A stretch of 64,000 bases of DNA from Serratia sp. H1w (lineage in GTDB: Bacteria; Pseudomonadota; Gammaproteobacteria; Enterobacterales; Enterobacteriaceae): NCBI RefSeq assembly GCF_000633355.1, contig NZ_AYMQ01000018.1, positions 1-64,000 on the forward strand, given 5' to 3'. The number at the start of each line of letters is the position of its first letter. The stretch's first letter is position 1. The notes under the pieces are model-generated. The model was given only the letters and a program-made list of their open reading frames with translations, searched no databases and was not told where the DNA came from. Shown here in pieces: positions 8,902 through 21,901 of the stretch. A program made the position numbers and the translations under genes.

Positions 8902-9240
8902 ATGCTCCGATGGATGATTAAACGCTGCCATAATTCTGAAAATACCGTTTTTGTCTGGTCAATTGTTATTTTTTTGTATGAATTAGCTGAATTCAGCCCA
9001 ATTTTACCTACAATGGTGGGTAGACTCTTAATGGGGACGTGTTGGGTTATGTATGCTTTGGTGATGTTCGTTTGTTATCTGGATGGCGGTTGTGCCGATA
9101 TTGTTGTCGACGTGCTGCGTGATGAGCATCAGTGCCTGGTAGCGATGAAAGAACAACGGTTACGTCATGCTGGCTGTTTTCCGATCGAGGACTTTATCGA
9201 CGGCTTCTGGCTGCCTGCCAGCGAGTATGTCTCTCTGTAA
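8902..9240 (+). CDS. Hypothetical protein (112 aa) with two hydrophobic segments
   Basis: I do not recognise this protein. It has hydrophobic stretches at about residues 16-28 and 42-60 and a charged C-terminal half (EQRLRHAGCFPIEDFIDGFW). GGA lies about 7 bases before the ATG. It lies between divergent kbp and a bidirectional terminator at 9322, which could serve it. Base composition is more AT-rich than its neighbours. It could be a real membrane-associated protein or a chance frame. Confidence 0.42.
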   Translation: MLRWMIKRCHNSENTVFVWSIVIFLYELAEFSPILPTMVGRLLMGTCWVMYALVMFVCYLDGGCADIVVDVLRDEHQCLVAMKEQRLRHAGCFPIEDFIDGFWLPASEYVSL

Positions 9241-9321
9241 ACCAACACTGCCATTGATTAGCCAGGCATGCGATGACCCTACGAAAAATTCCGCACTATC
9301 GCCACGCTGTTGATGAATTGA

Positions 9322-9349
9322 AAAAGGCAGAGCTTGCGCTCTGCCTTTT
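9322..9349. terminator. Bidirectional terminator downstream of the porin gene
   Basis: AAAAGGCAGAGC and GCTCTGCCTTTT form a perfect 12-bp stem with a 4-base loop and A/T flanks on both sides. It serves the minus-strand porin gene and possibly the plus-strand gene ending at 9240. Confidence 0.8.
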
Positions 9350-9389
9350 GGACCACGTTCCGACACAGGAATGAGGTGATGAGTAACGC

Positions 9390-10472
9390 TTAGAAACGGT
9401 AGGTCAAGCTGGCTGCCACGACGTTGTCGGTGTTCAGACCCAACGGGTTGTTGTCATCCAGCTGGTTGATTTTATAATCAACATAGGTGTACATATTTTT
9501 GTTGAAGTAGTATGTCGCACCGATATCGATATATTTCACCAGATCGGCATCGCCGATGGTCTCAATGTCTTTACCCTTGGATTGCAGGTAAGCGATAGAT
9601 GGACGCAGGCCATTTTCGAACTGGTATTGCGCGACCACTTCAAAGTTTTGCGTTTTGTTGGCAAAGCCAGCAACTTTGTTAACCGTAATTGGGGTCATGT
9701 TGCGGGTTTCAGCATACATTGCCGCCAGATACACCTGGTTGGCATCATACTTAAGTGCGGTGGTCCAGGCCGTAGCGCTGTCACCTTTACCATAGAAGCC
9801 GTCTTTTTGAGCTTGGGTGCGGTTAGAATCAGAGAAAGCTGCCGCAGCACCAATGCCGGTACCGCCGATGTCCTGATAGTCTACCGACATACCGTAGCCG
9901 TCACCGTTCTGCTTGTGTACGTTGCTGCGGTCATTCTCGTTCTTACCCTGATACTGCAATGCGATATTCAAGCCTTCTACCAGACCGAAGAAGCTACGGT
10001 TACGGTAGGTAGCCAGACCGGTAGAACGGCCATTCATGAAGTTATCAGTGTAGGTATAGGTGTCACCGCCAAACTCTGGCAGCATATCGGTATAGGATTC
10101 CGCATCGTAAACCACGCCGTAGTTACGGCCGTAGTCAAAGGAACCATAGTTGGCGAACTTCAGACCAGCGAAGCCCAGACGAGTTTTGGTGCCTTCGGTA
10201 CCTGCTGACTCAGCGTGGTTGGCCTGGACGTTGTATTCCCACTGGCCATAACCGGTCAGGTCACTATTAATCTGCGTTTCGCCTTTAAAACCGAAACGAA
10301 CATAAGTGGCGTCACCGTCAGCAGACTTGTTATCACTGAACAGGTGCTTAGCGTTAACACGGCCATACAGGTCGAGTTTGTTGCCATCTTTGTTGTAGAT
10401 TTCGGCCGCATTGGCCATCGAGGCGACGGTGGCAAGAACAACCGCCAGGGCTACTACACTGCGTTTCATCAT
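9390..10472 (-). CDS. General porin of the OmpC/OmpF/PhoE family
   Basis: Trimeric outer-membrane diffusion porin. The 360-residue precursor has a signal peptide ending ASMANA, then the mature start [21 protein letters not shown], cut here to the classic [15 protein letters not shown]. It has the loop-3 region around LPEFGGDT and the C-terminal Phe (LTYRF) required for Bam assembly. AGGA sits 6 bases before the first of two tandem ATGs. I cannot tell OmpC from OmpF orthology by eye. The long AT-rich upstream region is typical of OmpR-controlled porins. Confidence 0.93.
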   Translation of the reverse strand: MMKRSVVALAVVLATVASMANAAEIYNKDGNKLDLYGRVNAKHLFSDNKSADGDATYVRFGFKGETQINSDLTGYGQWEYNVQANHAESAGTEGTKTRLGFAGLKFANYGSFDYGRNYGVVYDAESYTDMLPEFGGDTYTYTDNFMNGRSTGLATYRNRSFFGLVEGLNIALQYQGKNENDRSNVHKQNGDGYGMSVDYQDIGGTGIGAAAAFSDSNRTQAQKDGFYGKGDSATAWTTALKYDANQVYLAAMYAETRNMTPITVNKVAGFANKTQNFEVVAQYQFENGLRPSIAYLQSKGKDIETIGDADLVKYIDIGATYYFNKNMYTYVDYKINQLDDNNPLGLNTDNVVAASLTYRF

Positions 10473-11009
10473 TTATTTTCCTAGATTTTTATTAAAAGCT
10501 GCCCGTCACGCCCAATTTATGCTTTGGGCTGTGATTTTTATCATTTTGTTTTTTTATCAACGCCTGTAATAAAGCGCCATGTGACATTAGCATCATGAAT
10601 AAAAACTTAAAATAAAAAAGTTCACGAAACAGTGCGTATAAAGCATGTTTATTTGTAACTAAATATTACAATCTATGCAATTTCTAATTTAATGATTTAA
10701 ATAGACATTTAACGCATAAGCTTTAACGCCACCGTTAAATTGCACCAAAAAGGTGCATTCACGTTTCATTTTGTGTGATTTGCCTACGTTTTCCAATAAC
10801 CACAAAATTAGCATGCTAAGCAATAGCGTTACTTATTTCACACTTTTAACTGATATAAATCTGAATAGCTGAATTTACGCAAATAGTTCTATCTTTAATC
10901 CGGTTTTTACCCATTGATCGCCCTAACCGGGGATGAAACATAATAGAGTAAATACCCTTATTAATTGGCGGAATAAATTGCGCTATGTTGGTGCAGGAGA
11001 GAAAATGTC
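10473..11009. promoter_or_regulatory. Long AT-rich upstream region of the porin gene
   Basis: About 540 bases without a supported gene. It contains several ACATTT/GTAAC-type stretches (for example around 10640-10715) that could be OmpR sites, and a small hairpin TGCACCAAAAAGGTGCA near 10741. I looked for a divergent MicF-type RNA and did not recognise one. Confidence 0.35.
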
Positions 11010-11032
11010 GCCACAGGTCGCAGACCTGCGGC
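11010..11032 (-). terminator. Probable terminator of the ast operon
   Basis: On the minus strand a 10-bp stem (GCCGCAGGTC with GACCTGTGGC, one G-U) forms around a 3-base loop and is followed by GACATTTTC. It lies 18 bases past the astE stop. The T-tract is weak. Confidence 0.5.
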
Positions 11033-11050
11033 ATAACCAACGGGGGAAGA

Positions 11051-12034
11051 TTAAAACAGCGTATTACGTGGTACTTCAGTCAACATCATGCCCGCACGCA
11101 ATCCCAACGCGACCTTGGGATTGGGAAACAGGATCCATTCGTTTTCATACTGCACCCGATAGCTTTCTCCTGGCTGTTCATAAAGTAACGTCCCCCGCGG
11201 CAGAGCGGTGAAATTAGCGGTATCATCACTCAAATAGAGCTTGAACGACTCACTGCGTTTGATCAGCGACCGCTCGACCCGGAATATCCGTAGCGGAACC
11301 GGCCCCCGTAAAGGCAAAGGCTGCCCACTGACCAGCGCCTGCAAGGCGTTATTGATAGCGAAAAACTGCTGCAGATCATTGCTGCCAAACGGGCGTGCCT
11401 TGCCCAGTTCGAGAGTGCAGCTTGCTGCCTGTGCATATTCGCTGGAGAAGTGGCTGAACGTGCCACCGGGCGCCTGGTGGATCACTAACGCATCCAAATC
11501 TGCGGCATCAAGTAACGCCAACATCTCGGGGCTGTAACGCTGCGGCTGATAGGGCAAAATACCAAAGCGTGGCAACAGCGACCCACGGATCGCCGTATGC
11601 AGATCATAGTGAAAGCGGGTGGCCTGCTCTTGGGCAAAGAAATGACTGACGACTTGCTCCAACTGCTGTGCCCGTACCGTTTCACCACAGGACTCAAACT
11701 GCTGATAACGCCCGCCAAACATCCGGTTCATATCGCTTGCCAGATAGCGTTGATTGGCACGCATCGCCGACGGATTGCCCAACACCACCAGCAAGCGCAC
11801 CGCCAATGGCCTCACGCCGCTGAGTAGTTCGGTTACCAGTTGGTCAAGCAATTCGATGGGTGCCGTTTCATTGCCGTGAATACCCGCAGAAAGCACCACC
11901 GCTTGCCGATAGCCTTGCAGCGGGCAGAGCTCCAATAACCCCTCCCCCAGCCACCGCCAGCGCAACATGGCGAACTCACCGTGGGTATTGGCCGGTATCG
12001 TCCCCGCCAGCGTCAGAGCCAATAAATCTTTCAT
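11051..12034 (-). CDS. astE: Succinylglutamate desuccinylase
   Basis: Last step of the arginine succinyltransferase pathway: hydrolysis of N-succinylglutamate to succinate and glutamate. The roughly 327-residue zinc carboxypeptidase-like protein shows the metal site GIHGNETAPIE and DLHTAIRGS, and a C-terminal beta domain. The start at 12034 is preferred over 12037, because GGAGG lies only two bases from the latter and five from the former. It follows astB closely. The promoter is that of astC, five genes upstream. Confidence 0.94.
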   Translation of the reverse strand: MKDLLALTLAGTIPANTHGEFAMLRWRWLGEGLLELCPLQGYRQAVVLSAGIHGNETAPIELLDQLVTELLSGVRPLAVRLLVVLGNPSAMRANQRYLASDMNRMFGGRYQQFESCGETVRAQQLEQVVSHFFAQEQATRFHYDLHTAIRGSLLPRFGILPYQPQRYSPEMLALLDAADLDALVIHQAPGGTFSHFSSEYAQAASCTLELGKARPFGSNDLQQFFAINNALQALVSGQPLPLRGPVPLRIFRVERSLIKRSESFKLYLSDDTANFTALPRGTLLYEQPGESYRVQYENEWILFPNPKVALGLRAGMMLTEVPRNTLF

Positions 12035-12046
12035 CATTGCCTCCGG

Positions 12047-13387
12047 TTACTGTTGGAATGGGTAAACATTACCCAACCCAAGGATAGAGGTCAGTGCATC
12101 CAGAGCCGCTCGCCCTTCATGCAGCAATTGCGGGTCTGCCAGATCGCCTTGAACCAAACGATCGCGATAATAACGATCGACCCAATCGTTCAGAGTAGCG
12201 AATAGCGTATCGTTCATCATCACCCGTGGGTTAACTGCTCTCAGTTCGGCATCGTTCAACGCTACGCGTAACCTTAGGCAAGCCGGGCCACCGCCGTTGC
12301 GCATACTTTCGCGCAGATCGAACACCTTGATCTCGTCGATTGGACCGCCGCGGGTCACCATCTCCGACAGATAGTGCCAAACGCCCGGATGCTGGCGGGA
12401 CTCTTCCGGCACGACGATCATCATCTTGCCATTAGGTTTGGTCAGGATCTGACTGTTAAACAGGTAGGTCGCCACCGCATCCCCCACGCTGACGCTGGAG
12501 GTGGGGACTTCTATCGCCACCAACTCCGTTTCCAGCAAGGCCATCTTATGGCGCAACTGATCCAGGCCCTGCTGTTGGTGCAAAAACGCCTGTTGATGAT
12601 GGAACAGCACCTGCTGATTGCTGACGACAATCACGTCATTGTGAAAAACGCCCTGGTCGATCACCACCGGATTTTGTTGCAGGAATACCGTTTGTTGCTC
12701 GTGCAACTGATGCAAACGCGCGATCGCCTCGCTGGCCTCCCGCGTCTGGCGAGCCGGGTAACGGGTGGGAGCACTTGCCCCGCCGAACTCCTGCTTACCA
12801 TACACAAACACCTGCACCCCACGTTTGGCATAGTCTCCACCAAGGCGGTTATGGTTGGCGGCCCCCTCATCCCCGAATAGCGCCACCTGCGGCAAGGCAT
12901 CGTGGTGAGTAAAGTATTGCTCATCGCGGAAGATGGCACGCAGTACGCTGGAGGTGGTTTCTGCCTCGATCGCGCGATGGAATTTGTTATTCAGATTGGC
13001 AGCGGTGAAATGTACCTTGCTATCCTGACTGTCAGCCGAAGGTGAAACCGTCGCGGCATTAGCCGTCCACATAGATGAGGCCGAACTGAGAGCCGAAAGC
13101 AGCTGCGGTGAGGTTCGCATCGCCTGGGCCAGCACGCTCTCATCGCTGCCGCTAAAGCCCAGTTTACGCAGCGTCGGGAGATGGGGCCGCTCCTGCGGCG
13201 GCAACACGCCCTGCTGGAAGCCCATATCCGCCAGCGCCTTCATTTTCAGCAGCCCCTGCTTTGCCGCCAGTTTGGGATTCGATACGCTGTTGCGATGCTG
13301 TGTCGAGGCTTCATTGCCAAACGACAGCCCGGCATAATGATGCGTCAAACCCACCAACCCATCGAAATTGACTTCATATCCGGACAT
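12047..13387 (-). CDS. astB: N-succinylarginine dihydrolase
   Basis: Converts N2-succinylarginine to N2-succinylornithine, CO2 and two ammonia. The 446-residue protein matches the family (E. coli 447) from [20 protein letters not shown] to the C-terminus. The guanidine-modifying fold is visible, with a conserved catalytic Cys near residue 370 in [20 protein letters not shown] precedes the ATG at 13387. It is separated from astD by 182 bases holding a dispersed repeat, unlike the tight spacing elsewhere in the operon. Confidence 0.95.
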   Translation of the reverse strand: MSGYEVNFDGLVGLTHHYAGLSFGNEASTQHRNSVSNPKLAAKQGLLKMKALADMGFQQGVLPPQERPHLPTLRKLGFSGSDESVLAQAMRTSPQLLSALSSASSMWTANAATVSPSADSQDSKVHFTAANLNNKFHRAIEAETTSSVLRAIFRDEQYFTHHDALPQVALFGDEGAANHNRLGGDYAKRGVQVFVYGKQEFGGASAPTRYPARQTREASEAIARLHQLHEQQTVFLQQNPVVIDQGVFHNDVIVVSNQQVLFHHQQAFLHQQQGLDQLRHKMALLETELVAIEVPTSSVSVGDAVATYLFNSQILTKPNGKMMIVVPEESRQHPGVWHYLSEMVTRGGPIDEIKVFDLRESMRNGGGPACLRLRVALNDAELRAVNPRVMMNDTLFATLNDWVDRYYRDRLVQGDLADPQLLHEGRAALDALTSILGLGNVYPFQQ

Positions 13388-13429
13388 TTTTCTCTCCTGT
13401 AGCTTAATACCTGTCACTTTGGTGCAAGT

Positions 13430-13565
13430 CCCCTCACCCTAACCCTCTCCCCAAGGAGATGGATCGTACGTGCCACAGATTGACTTCCGTATCTAGCCTC
13501 AACACGGGCGCAGCATGCAGCACCCCTACGTAGCACCACATTAGCGGCCAGTTGAGGGGGGGGGG
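13430..13565. repeat. MITE-like palindromic repeat between astD and astB
   Basis: It opens with CCCCTCACCCTAACCCTCTC, as in the copies at 17899, 32747 and 55729, and ends in a degenerate right arm that has become ten consecutive G at 13556-13565, directly beyond the astD stop. A core at 13500-13530 matches bases 53-81 of the window in reverse complement. It lies inside the ast transcription unit. Confidence 0.65.
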
Positions 13566-13569
13566 CAGA

Positions 13570-16076
<2,507 letters not shown>

Positions 16077-16126
16077 AATGCGAACCTCGGAAGTCACCGG
16101 CTGCGCACCAGGCGCAGCCGTCTTGA

Positions 16127-17356
<1,230 letters not shown>

Positions 17357-17601
17357 TCAGCAAAGGCTGAATTTTGGCGGTAAGGACCGCGTTAGGGCCG
17401 CAAGGCCGACGAAAAAGCAAAATAACCCGGTTATCCGCTGTATTTTCTGACCGACGATAATGCTGCTGAGTGTCGGCCATTCAGATACAAACCTGTTACA
17501 TTAAATCGGTTATTCGCTATTAATGCCGCATTTAGCGCCGCTAAGCGGGGAATAAATGTTAATGAGTAGTTAAAATAGCGCCCATTTGATAAATAGTGTA
17601 G

Positions 17602-17617
17602 AGCAGCTATCGTGCCA
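17602..17617 (-). promoter_or_regulatory. Candidate sigma-54 promoter of the ast operon
   Basis: On the minus strand TGGCACGATAGCTGCT has GG and GC exactly ten bases apart and matches TGGCACNNNNNTTGCT except at one base. The implied leader to astC is about 250 bases, which is long. Sigma-54/NtrC control of astC is known in E. coli; here it is inferred. Confidence 0.45.
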
Positions 17618-17672
17618 TAACGGGGTTTTTAGCGGATTTGATTATTTTTTTCGTTAAAACAATGAGTTATAT

Positions 17673-17697
17673 TGCATAATTATTCAATAATTATGCA
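17673..17697. promoter_or_regulatory. Perfect palindrome resembling an ArgR box
   Basis: Two perfect 12-base arms (TGCATAATTATT and its complement) flank a single C. Bases 17673-17686 match the ArgR half-site pair TGAATAATTATTCA at all but one position. It lies 55-95 bases upstream of the candidate sigma-54 promoter, as expected for an ArgR-assisted activator region. Confidence 0.45.
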
Positions 17698-17920
17698 TTT
17701 GTAATGAAGGGGCGCAAAAATAGAGCCTAAAATCATCGGCGTCCGCGAAATCCTATTCAATCGCAAAATTCTTCCGATTATCTGATCCTGCTCGCAAAAA
17801 TAATTGCGCCAAATCGGCAGCCTGGCACCCTTTCGCACCAATACCGTGCGTTTTGACCTCATTTAGTGCAGTAAAAAGGCGATAAACCACTGCGATATCC
17901 CCTCACCCTAACCCTCTCCC

Positions 17921-19205
17921 TGTACAGACCGGGGACATGGTAGACAGGTGTTCAAGGACATGGTGAACACTTTTTAACATCCTTTCCCCATAACGATCGA
18001 CCTATTTCTCAGGTCGATCGTCCCCACTTTAGTGCTGTACCACCACACCTCGTAGTACCCCTCTCTCTCACTTTCCTTCAGCCCGACACATTCTCCGATA
18101 AAGGCCTTCCCCACTTTCAGGCCCATCCCTTTCAGGCTCAGTTTTCCACTGATATCCACTTTCCTGACCAAGACCCCTTCGTCATACTCCGCTGCCGCCG
18201 GATTGCCATTGTACTGTCGCTGTGAAGGCTGATAACGAGACGCCGGTACCGCCATTGACAGTGCTTCATGTGGCCGTTCCAGGTTGTAAGTGTCTCGCCA
18301 GGCGTCGAACACCTCCTGCAACTGCGCGGCATGGGTAAACCACCGTCCCTGCAGAAGCTCTGCCTTCAGGCTGCGGTGGAAGCGCTCCAGCTTACCCTGT
18401 GTCTGAGGATGGTAAGGCCGAGAGTGACCCACCCGGATACCCTGACGCATTAACCACAGCTCCAACGCGGTCCAACTGCCCGTTGTATCACCCCACGGCG
18501 AGCCGTTATCCATGGTCATTCTCTCCGGCAGACCATAACGTTCGAACACGGCTATCAACTGGGACTGTACGGTGACACGTCGTTCATCCTGGCAGTGCGC
18601 CAGACAGAGCGAGAAGCGTGAATGGTCATCCAGCAAGGTAAGCGGATGGCAACGTCCTTCGGCATAGGGGAAGTGCCCTTTAAAATCCATCTGCCAGAGT
18701 TGGTTCGGGGCATCGTGCTCAAAGCGCCCGACGGCTGGAACCAGTGAAGGGCCACCCGGAAGCAGGCCATGGCGACGCATCAGGTTATGCACGGTGCTGG
18801 CGGCAGGTAAAGTATGCCCGCGCACCTCGAGCCATTGCTTGAGCTTGCGCGCGCCCCATTGCGGGTGGGTCAAATGAGCAGCGCGAAGGTGTTCGACAAC
18901 GCTATCGGGTGTTCTGGAAGGCGAATGGTGTGGCGCTCTGGAGCGCTCGTTCAGACCGTCCTTGCCGTCAGAGCGCCAGCGGTGTAACCACTTGTAGCCC
19001 GTGGTAGGGGTTATGCCGAACTGACGGCATAACGCACGAATATTAGCGCCTTCTTGCGAGGCGAAAAACACAAACTCGATACGTAATGACATGGCAGATC
19101 TCTCATCCCACGGCATAAGCAGCTCCACTCAGAAGTACTCATACCTATGTTGTAAGTGTCTACCATGTCCCCGAACAAGTGTTCACGATGTCCCCGGACT
19201 GTACA
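17921..19205 (-). mobile_element. Complete IS481-family insertion sequence (1285 bp)
   Basis: The ends are TGTACAGACCGGGGACAT (left) and, read inward from 19205, TGTACAGTCCGGGGACAT (right). Each end also holds a second internal copy of the GGGGACATGGTAGAC or GGACATNGTGAACAC motif, in swapped order, probably paired transposase sites. One intact transposase fills the element. The flanks share CCC, which may be a short target duplication; no longer one is visible. A second copy ends at base 17. Confidence 0.85.
17974..19116 (-). CDS. IS481-family transposase (DDE)
   Basis: The protein has about 380 residues from the start MPWDERSAMSLR, which matches typical IS481 starts and has GGAG 6 bases upstream; an ATG at 19128 is the alternative. 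It has an N-terminal helix-turn-helix (CRQFGITPTTGYKWLHRW) and an rve-type catalytic core with the DDE residues in WQMDFKGHF, MTMDNGSPWG and GKLERFHRSL. A C-terminal beta domain follows. No frameshift or stop is visible, so the element may be active. Confidence 0.92.
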   Translation of the reverse strand: MPWDERSAMSLRIEFVFFASQEGANIRALCRQFGITPTTGYKWLHRWRSDGKDGLNERSRAPHHSPSRTPDSVVEHLRAAHLTHPQWGARKLKQWLEVRGHTLPAASTVHNLMRRHGLLPGGPSLVPAVGRFEHDAPNQLWQMDFKGHFPYAEGRCHPLTLLDDHSRFSLCLAHCQDERRVTVQSQLIAVFERYGLPERMTMDNGSPWGDTTGSWTALELWLMRQGIRVGHSRPYHPQTQGKLERFHRSLKAELLQGRWFTHAAQLQEVFDAWRDTYNLERPHEALSMAVPASRYQPSQRQYNGNPAAAEYDEGVLVRKVDISGKLSLKGMGLKVGKAFIGECVGLKESEREGYYEVWWYSTKVGTIDLRNRSIVMGKGC

Positions 19206-19378
19206 CCCCAAAAAGGAGAGGGAGCCAGCTCGGTGTCGCTAGCTAGTACAGTGTCAATCTGTGGCTCGGACACTCCCCTCGCCCTTTGGGTTAGGGTGAG
19301 AGGTAATAGCAATTACAGACTACACTTCTAAGCTATCCCCATTTTCCATGTACCCTCCTCGACCTTAAGGATCCCAAC

Positions 19379-20353
19379 ATGAGCAAAAAAACCTTTGATC
19401 CCACTCAGCCCGCCGCGGTTAAAGACGTCGCGGCTTTTCTGGCAGAGCTGAATGCCAGCGGCGGAAAACCGATGGAACAGATGAAGCCGAAAGAGGCCCG
19501 CAAAGTGTTGGAAGGCGCGCAGCGCAGTGTGGAAGTGGTGCAGCATGAGGTTGAGATTGAAGAGAAAACCATCCACGTCGCCGGTCAGGACATCCTGCTG
19601 CATATCGTGCGGCCACCGCGGGTAAAGGGCAAATTGCCGGTATTTATGTTTTTCCACGGCGGCGGCTGGGTATTGGGTGACTTCCCTACCCACGAACGAC
19701 TGGTGCGTGACCTGGTGTACAGCTCTGGGGCCGTAGCGGTGTTCGTCAATTATACGCCGTCGCCAGAAGCCCAGTATCCCACCGCCATCGAACAAGCCTA
19801 TGCGGCCACGGAATGGGTGGCAGAATTCGGTGACAAGATCAACGTCGACGGCAGTCGGCTGGCGGTGGTAGGCAACAGCGTTGGCGGTAATATGGCGACG
19901 GTGGTTAGCCTGATGGCTAAAGAGCGCGGCACTCCGGCCCTGCGCTGCCAAATCCTGCTATGGCCGGTCACCCATGCCAGTTTTGATCGCGATTCCTATC
20001 ATCAGTTCGCCGAAGGCCATTTTTTAACCCGCAACATGATGAAGTGGTTCTGGGACAACTACACCACTGACAAAGCCCAGCGTAAGGAGATCTACGCCTC
20101 GCCGCTCAATGCGACTCTGGAGCAGTTGAAAGGCTTGCCGCCAGCGCTGATACAGACCGCCGAGCTGGACGTGTTGCGGGATGAAGGGGAAGCCTACGCC
20201 CGTCTGCTCAATGCTGCTGGCGTTGAGGTAACCGCCACCCGCTACAATGGGCTGATCCACGATTACGGCCTGCTAAACCCGATTGCTCAGGTGCCGGCAG
20301 TACATTCGGCGATCCACCAGGCTGGCCGGGCGTTGAAACATTATCTGGCCTAG
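19379..20353 (+). CDS. Alpha/beta hydrolase, HSL (esterase/lipase) family
   Basis: Probable cytoplasmic esterase of the hormone-sensitive-lipase group. The 324-residue protein shows the oxyanion motif HGGGW (93-97), nucleophile Ser167 in GNSVGGNM, acid Asp264 in AELDVLRDEG and His294 in GLIHDYG, so the triad is complete. There is no signal peptide. AAGGAT precedes the ATG. Its stop codon overlaps that of the convergent MocR gene in the palindrome CTAG. The substrate is unknown. Confidence 0.88.
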   Translation: MSKKTFDPTQPAAVKDVAAFLAELNASGGKPMEQMKPKEARKVLEGAQRSVEVVQHEVEIEEKTIHVAGQDILLHIVRPPRVKGKLPVFMFFHGGGWVLGDFPTHERLVRDLVYSSGAVAVFVNYTPSPEAQYPTAIEQAYAATEWVAEFGDKINVDGSRLAVVGNSVGGNMATVVSLMAKERGTPALRCQILLWPVTHASFDRDSYHQFAEGHFLTRNMMKWFWDNYTTDKAQRKEIYASPLNATLEQLKGLPPALIQTAELDVLRDEGEAYARLLNAAGVEVTATRYNGLIHDYGLLNPIAQVPAVHSAIHQAGRALKHYLA

Positions 20354-21759
20354 CCCAGGCCACGGATCAGCCTGGCCAAGGTCTTGATGGCGCTTTCCAG
20401 CTTGTCGCTCCACTCAAAAGAGGCGTTCAGGCGGAAACAGTGATTGAAACGATCGCCGGTGGTGAACATCCGCCCCGGCGCAATACTGATCCCCTCTGCC
20501 AGCGCACGCTGGTAGAGCTCCATCGATGACTGCGCCGCTTCCAACTCCAACCACAGAAAATAGCCCCCGTCCGGTTGGCTGATCTTCACCGTCGGCGGAA
20601 AATGATGGGCAATGGCCTGATGCATGGCGCTTTGCCGTTGGGCCAATAAACGCCGCAGGCGACGCAGGTGAGTATCATAGCCGCCATGCAGCAGATAATC
20701 GGCGATCGCCATCTGGGTCGGCACGCTGGTCGAAACGGTGCTCATCAGCTGCAAGCGCTGGATCTGCTGCGCATAACGCCCAGCCGCCACCCAGCCCACG
20801 CGGAACCCAGGAGCCAAACATTTCGAGAACGACGAGCAGTGCAAAATCTGCCCGCCCTGATCCAGTGCCTTGGCGGGCAAGGGCCGCTCGGCGCTGAAAT
20901 AAAGCTCGCCGTATACATCATCTTCCAGCAACGAGATCTGATGCTCACGCAACATCGTCACCAAGCGTTTCTTATTCTCGTCCGACATGCTGGACCCTTG
21001 CGGGTTCTGGAAATGGGTCATCAGCCAGCAGGCTTTAATCGGATACTGCTCAATCGCCTGCTGTAACGAATCCAGATCGATCCCATGCTGCGGGTGGGTG
21101 GCGATCGCCACCGCCTTCAGCTTCAGACGTTCCAGCGCCTGTAACGCACCGTAAAATGCCGGCGATTCAATCGCCACCGTGTCCCCCGGCTGCGTGACCG
21201 CTTGCAGACTCAGGCTTAACGACTCCATAGCCCCGGCGGTGATCACGATTTCATCGGGGGCAACCTGCATCCCGCTCAGCGCATAGCGTTGGGCAATATG
21301 GCGACGTAGCGCGTCGTTACCTGGGGGCAGATTGGCAAGCGAACTGTGAGGCGTGAACTTGCGGGCCACGCTGCTCAGCGCCCTCGCCAGCTTGGGTTGC
21401 ATAAACAGAGTCGCGTCCGGAAAGGCCGACCCGAACGGCACGATGTCCGGATCCTTACAGGCTTGCAGCACGTCAAAGATAAAGGCGTTGATATCTACCT
21501 GTTCACTCACCAGCAGCTTTTCGTCCCGGACAGGCTGGGGCAACGCCTGTGAGCGTGCCGCGACATAGTAACCAGACTGCGGCCGTGCCACGATCCAGCC
21601 CTGGCTCTCCAGTAGCTGATAAGACTGCACCACCGTCATCAGGCTCAGCCCGGCACGTTTACCGCTTTCCCTCAGCGAGGGCAGCTTGTCCCCGGCGCGC
21701 CATACGCGGTTCTGGATCTGTTCGCGGATCTGCTGGGCGAGCTGTTCATATCTGGTCAT
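20350..21759 (-). CDS. MocR/PdxR-type regulator (GntR HTH fused to aminotransferase domain)
   Basis: The 469-residue protein has an N-terminal GntR winged helix (about 1-70, YEQLAQQIREQIQNRVWRAG) fused to a fold-type I aminotransferase domain with the PLP-binding Lys in CSSFSKCLAPGFRVGW. MocR proteins use PLP or a PLP adduct to control nearby genes. It is divergent from cioAB across 142 bases containing repeated ACTGTTAT motifs, so control of the oxidase operon or autoregulation is possible. The target is inferred. Confidence 0.88.
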   Translation of the reverse strand: MTRYEQLAQQIREQIQNRVWRAGDKLPSLRESGKRAGLSLMTVVQSYQLLESQGWIVARPQSGYYVAARSQALPQPVRDEKLLVSEQVDINAFIFDVLQACKDPDIVPFGSAFPDATLFMQPKLARALSSVARKFTPHSSLANLPPGNDALRRHIAQRYALSGMQVAPDEIVITAGAMESLSLSLQAVTQPGDTVAIESPAFYGALQALERLKLKAVAIATHPQHGIDLDSLQQAIEQYPIKACWLMTHFQNPQGSSMSDENKKRLVTMLREHQISLLEDDVYGELYFSAERPLPAKALDQGGQILHCSSFSKCLAPGFRVGWVAAGRYAQQIQRLQLMSTVSTSVPTQMAIADYLLHGGYDTHLRRLRRLLAQRQSAMHQAIAHHFPPTVKISQPDGGYFLWLELEAAQSSMELYQRALAEGISIAPGRMFTTGDRFNHCFRLNASFEWSDKLESAIKTLARLIRGLG

Positions 21760-21767
21760 ACAATTCC

Positions 21768-21806
21768 AACTGTTATAGTCAAAAGTGAAATAACTGTCAC
21801 TGTTAT
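21768..21806. promoter_or_regulatory. Direct repeats, candidate MocR operator
   Basis: AACTGTTAT at 21768, TAACTGTCA at 21791 and CACTGTTAT at 21798 form near-identical direct repeats immediately upstream of the MocR gene, between it and cioA. MocR regulators commonly bind direct repeats. Assignment is by position only. Confidence 0.35.
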
Positions 21807-21901
21807 CGTTACTCTACTCCATGCTCTACTTAGCGCAAGTTTTAATAAGCAAGTTTTCGCTTTCCTAAGAGGCCGATGTATGAACAAATCAAGGAGGCTC
21901 C

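Larger units (their letters stand above)
17899..19303. repeat. MITE-like palindromic repeat split by IS481
   Basis: The left arm CCCCTCACCCTAACCCTCTC (ending at 17920) and the remainder at 19206-19303 (beginning CCCCAAAAAGGAGAGGG and ending TTAGGGTGAGAGG) together make one copy of the dispersed repeat. The remainder aligns base for base from the IS boundary with bases 18-50 of the window, so both IS copies sit at the same point of the palindrome. Confidence 0.65.

Noticed and set aside
10473-11009. MicF-like antisense RNA divergent from the porin gene
   Set aside because: No recognisable MicF 5' sequence or strong terminator was found; only a small hairpin near 10741.
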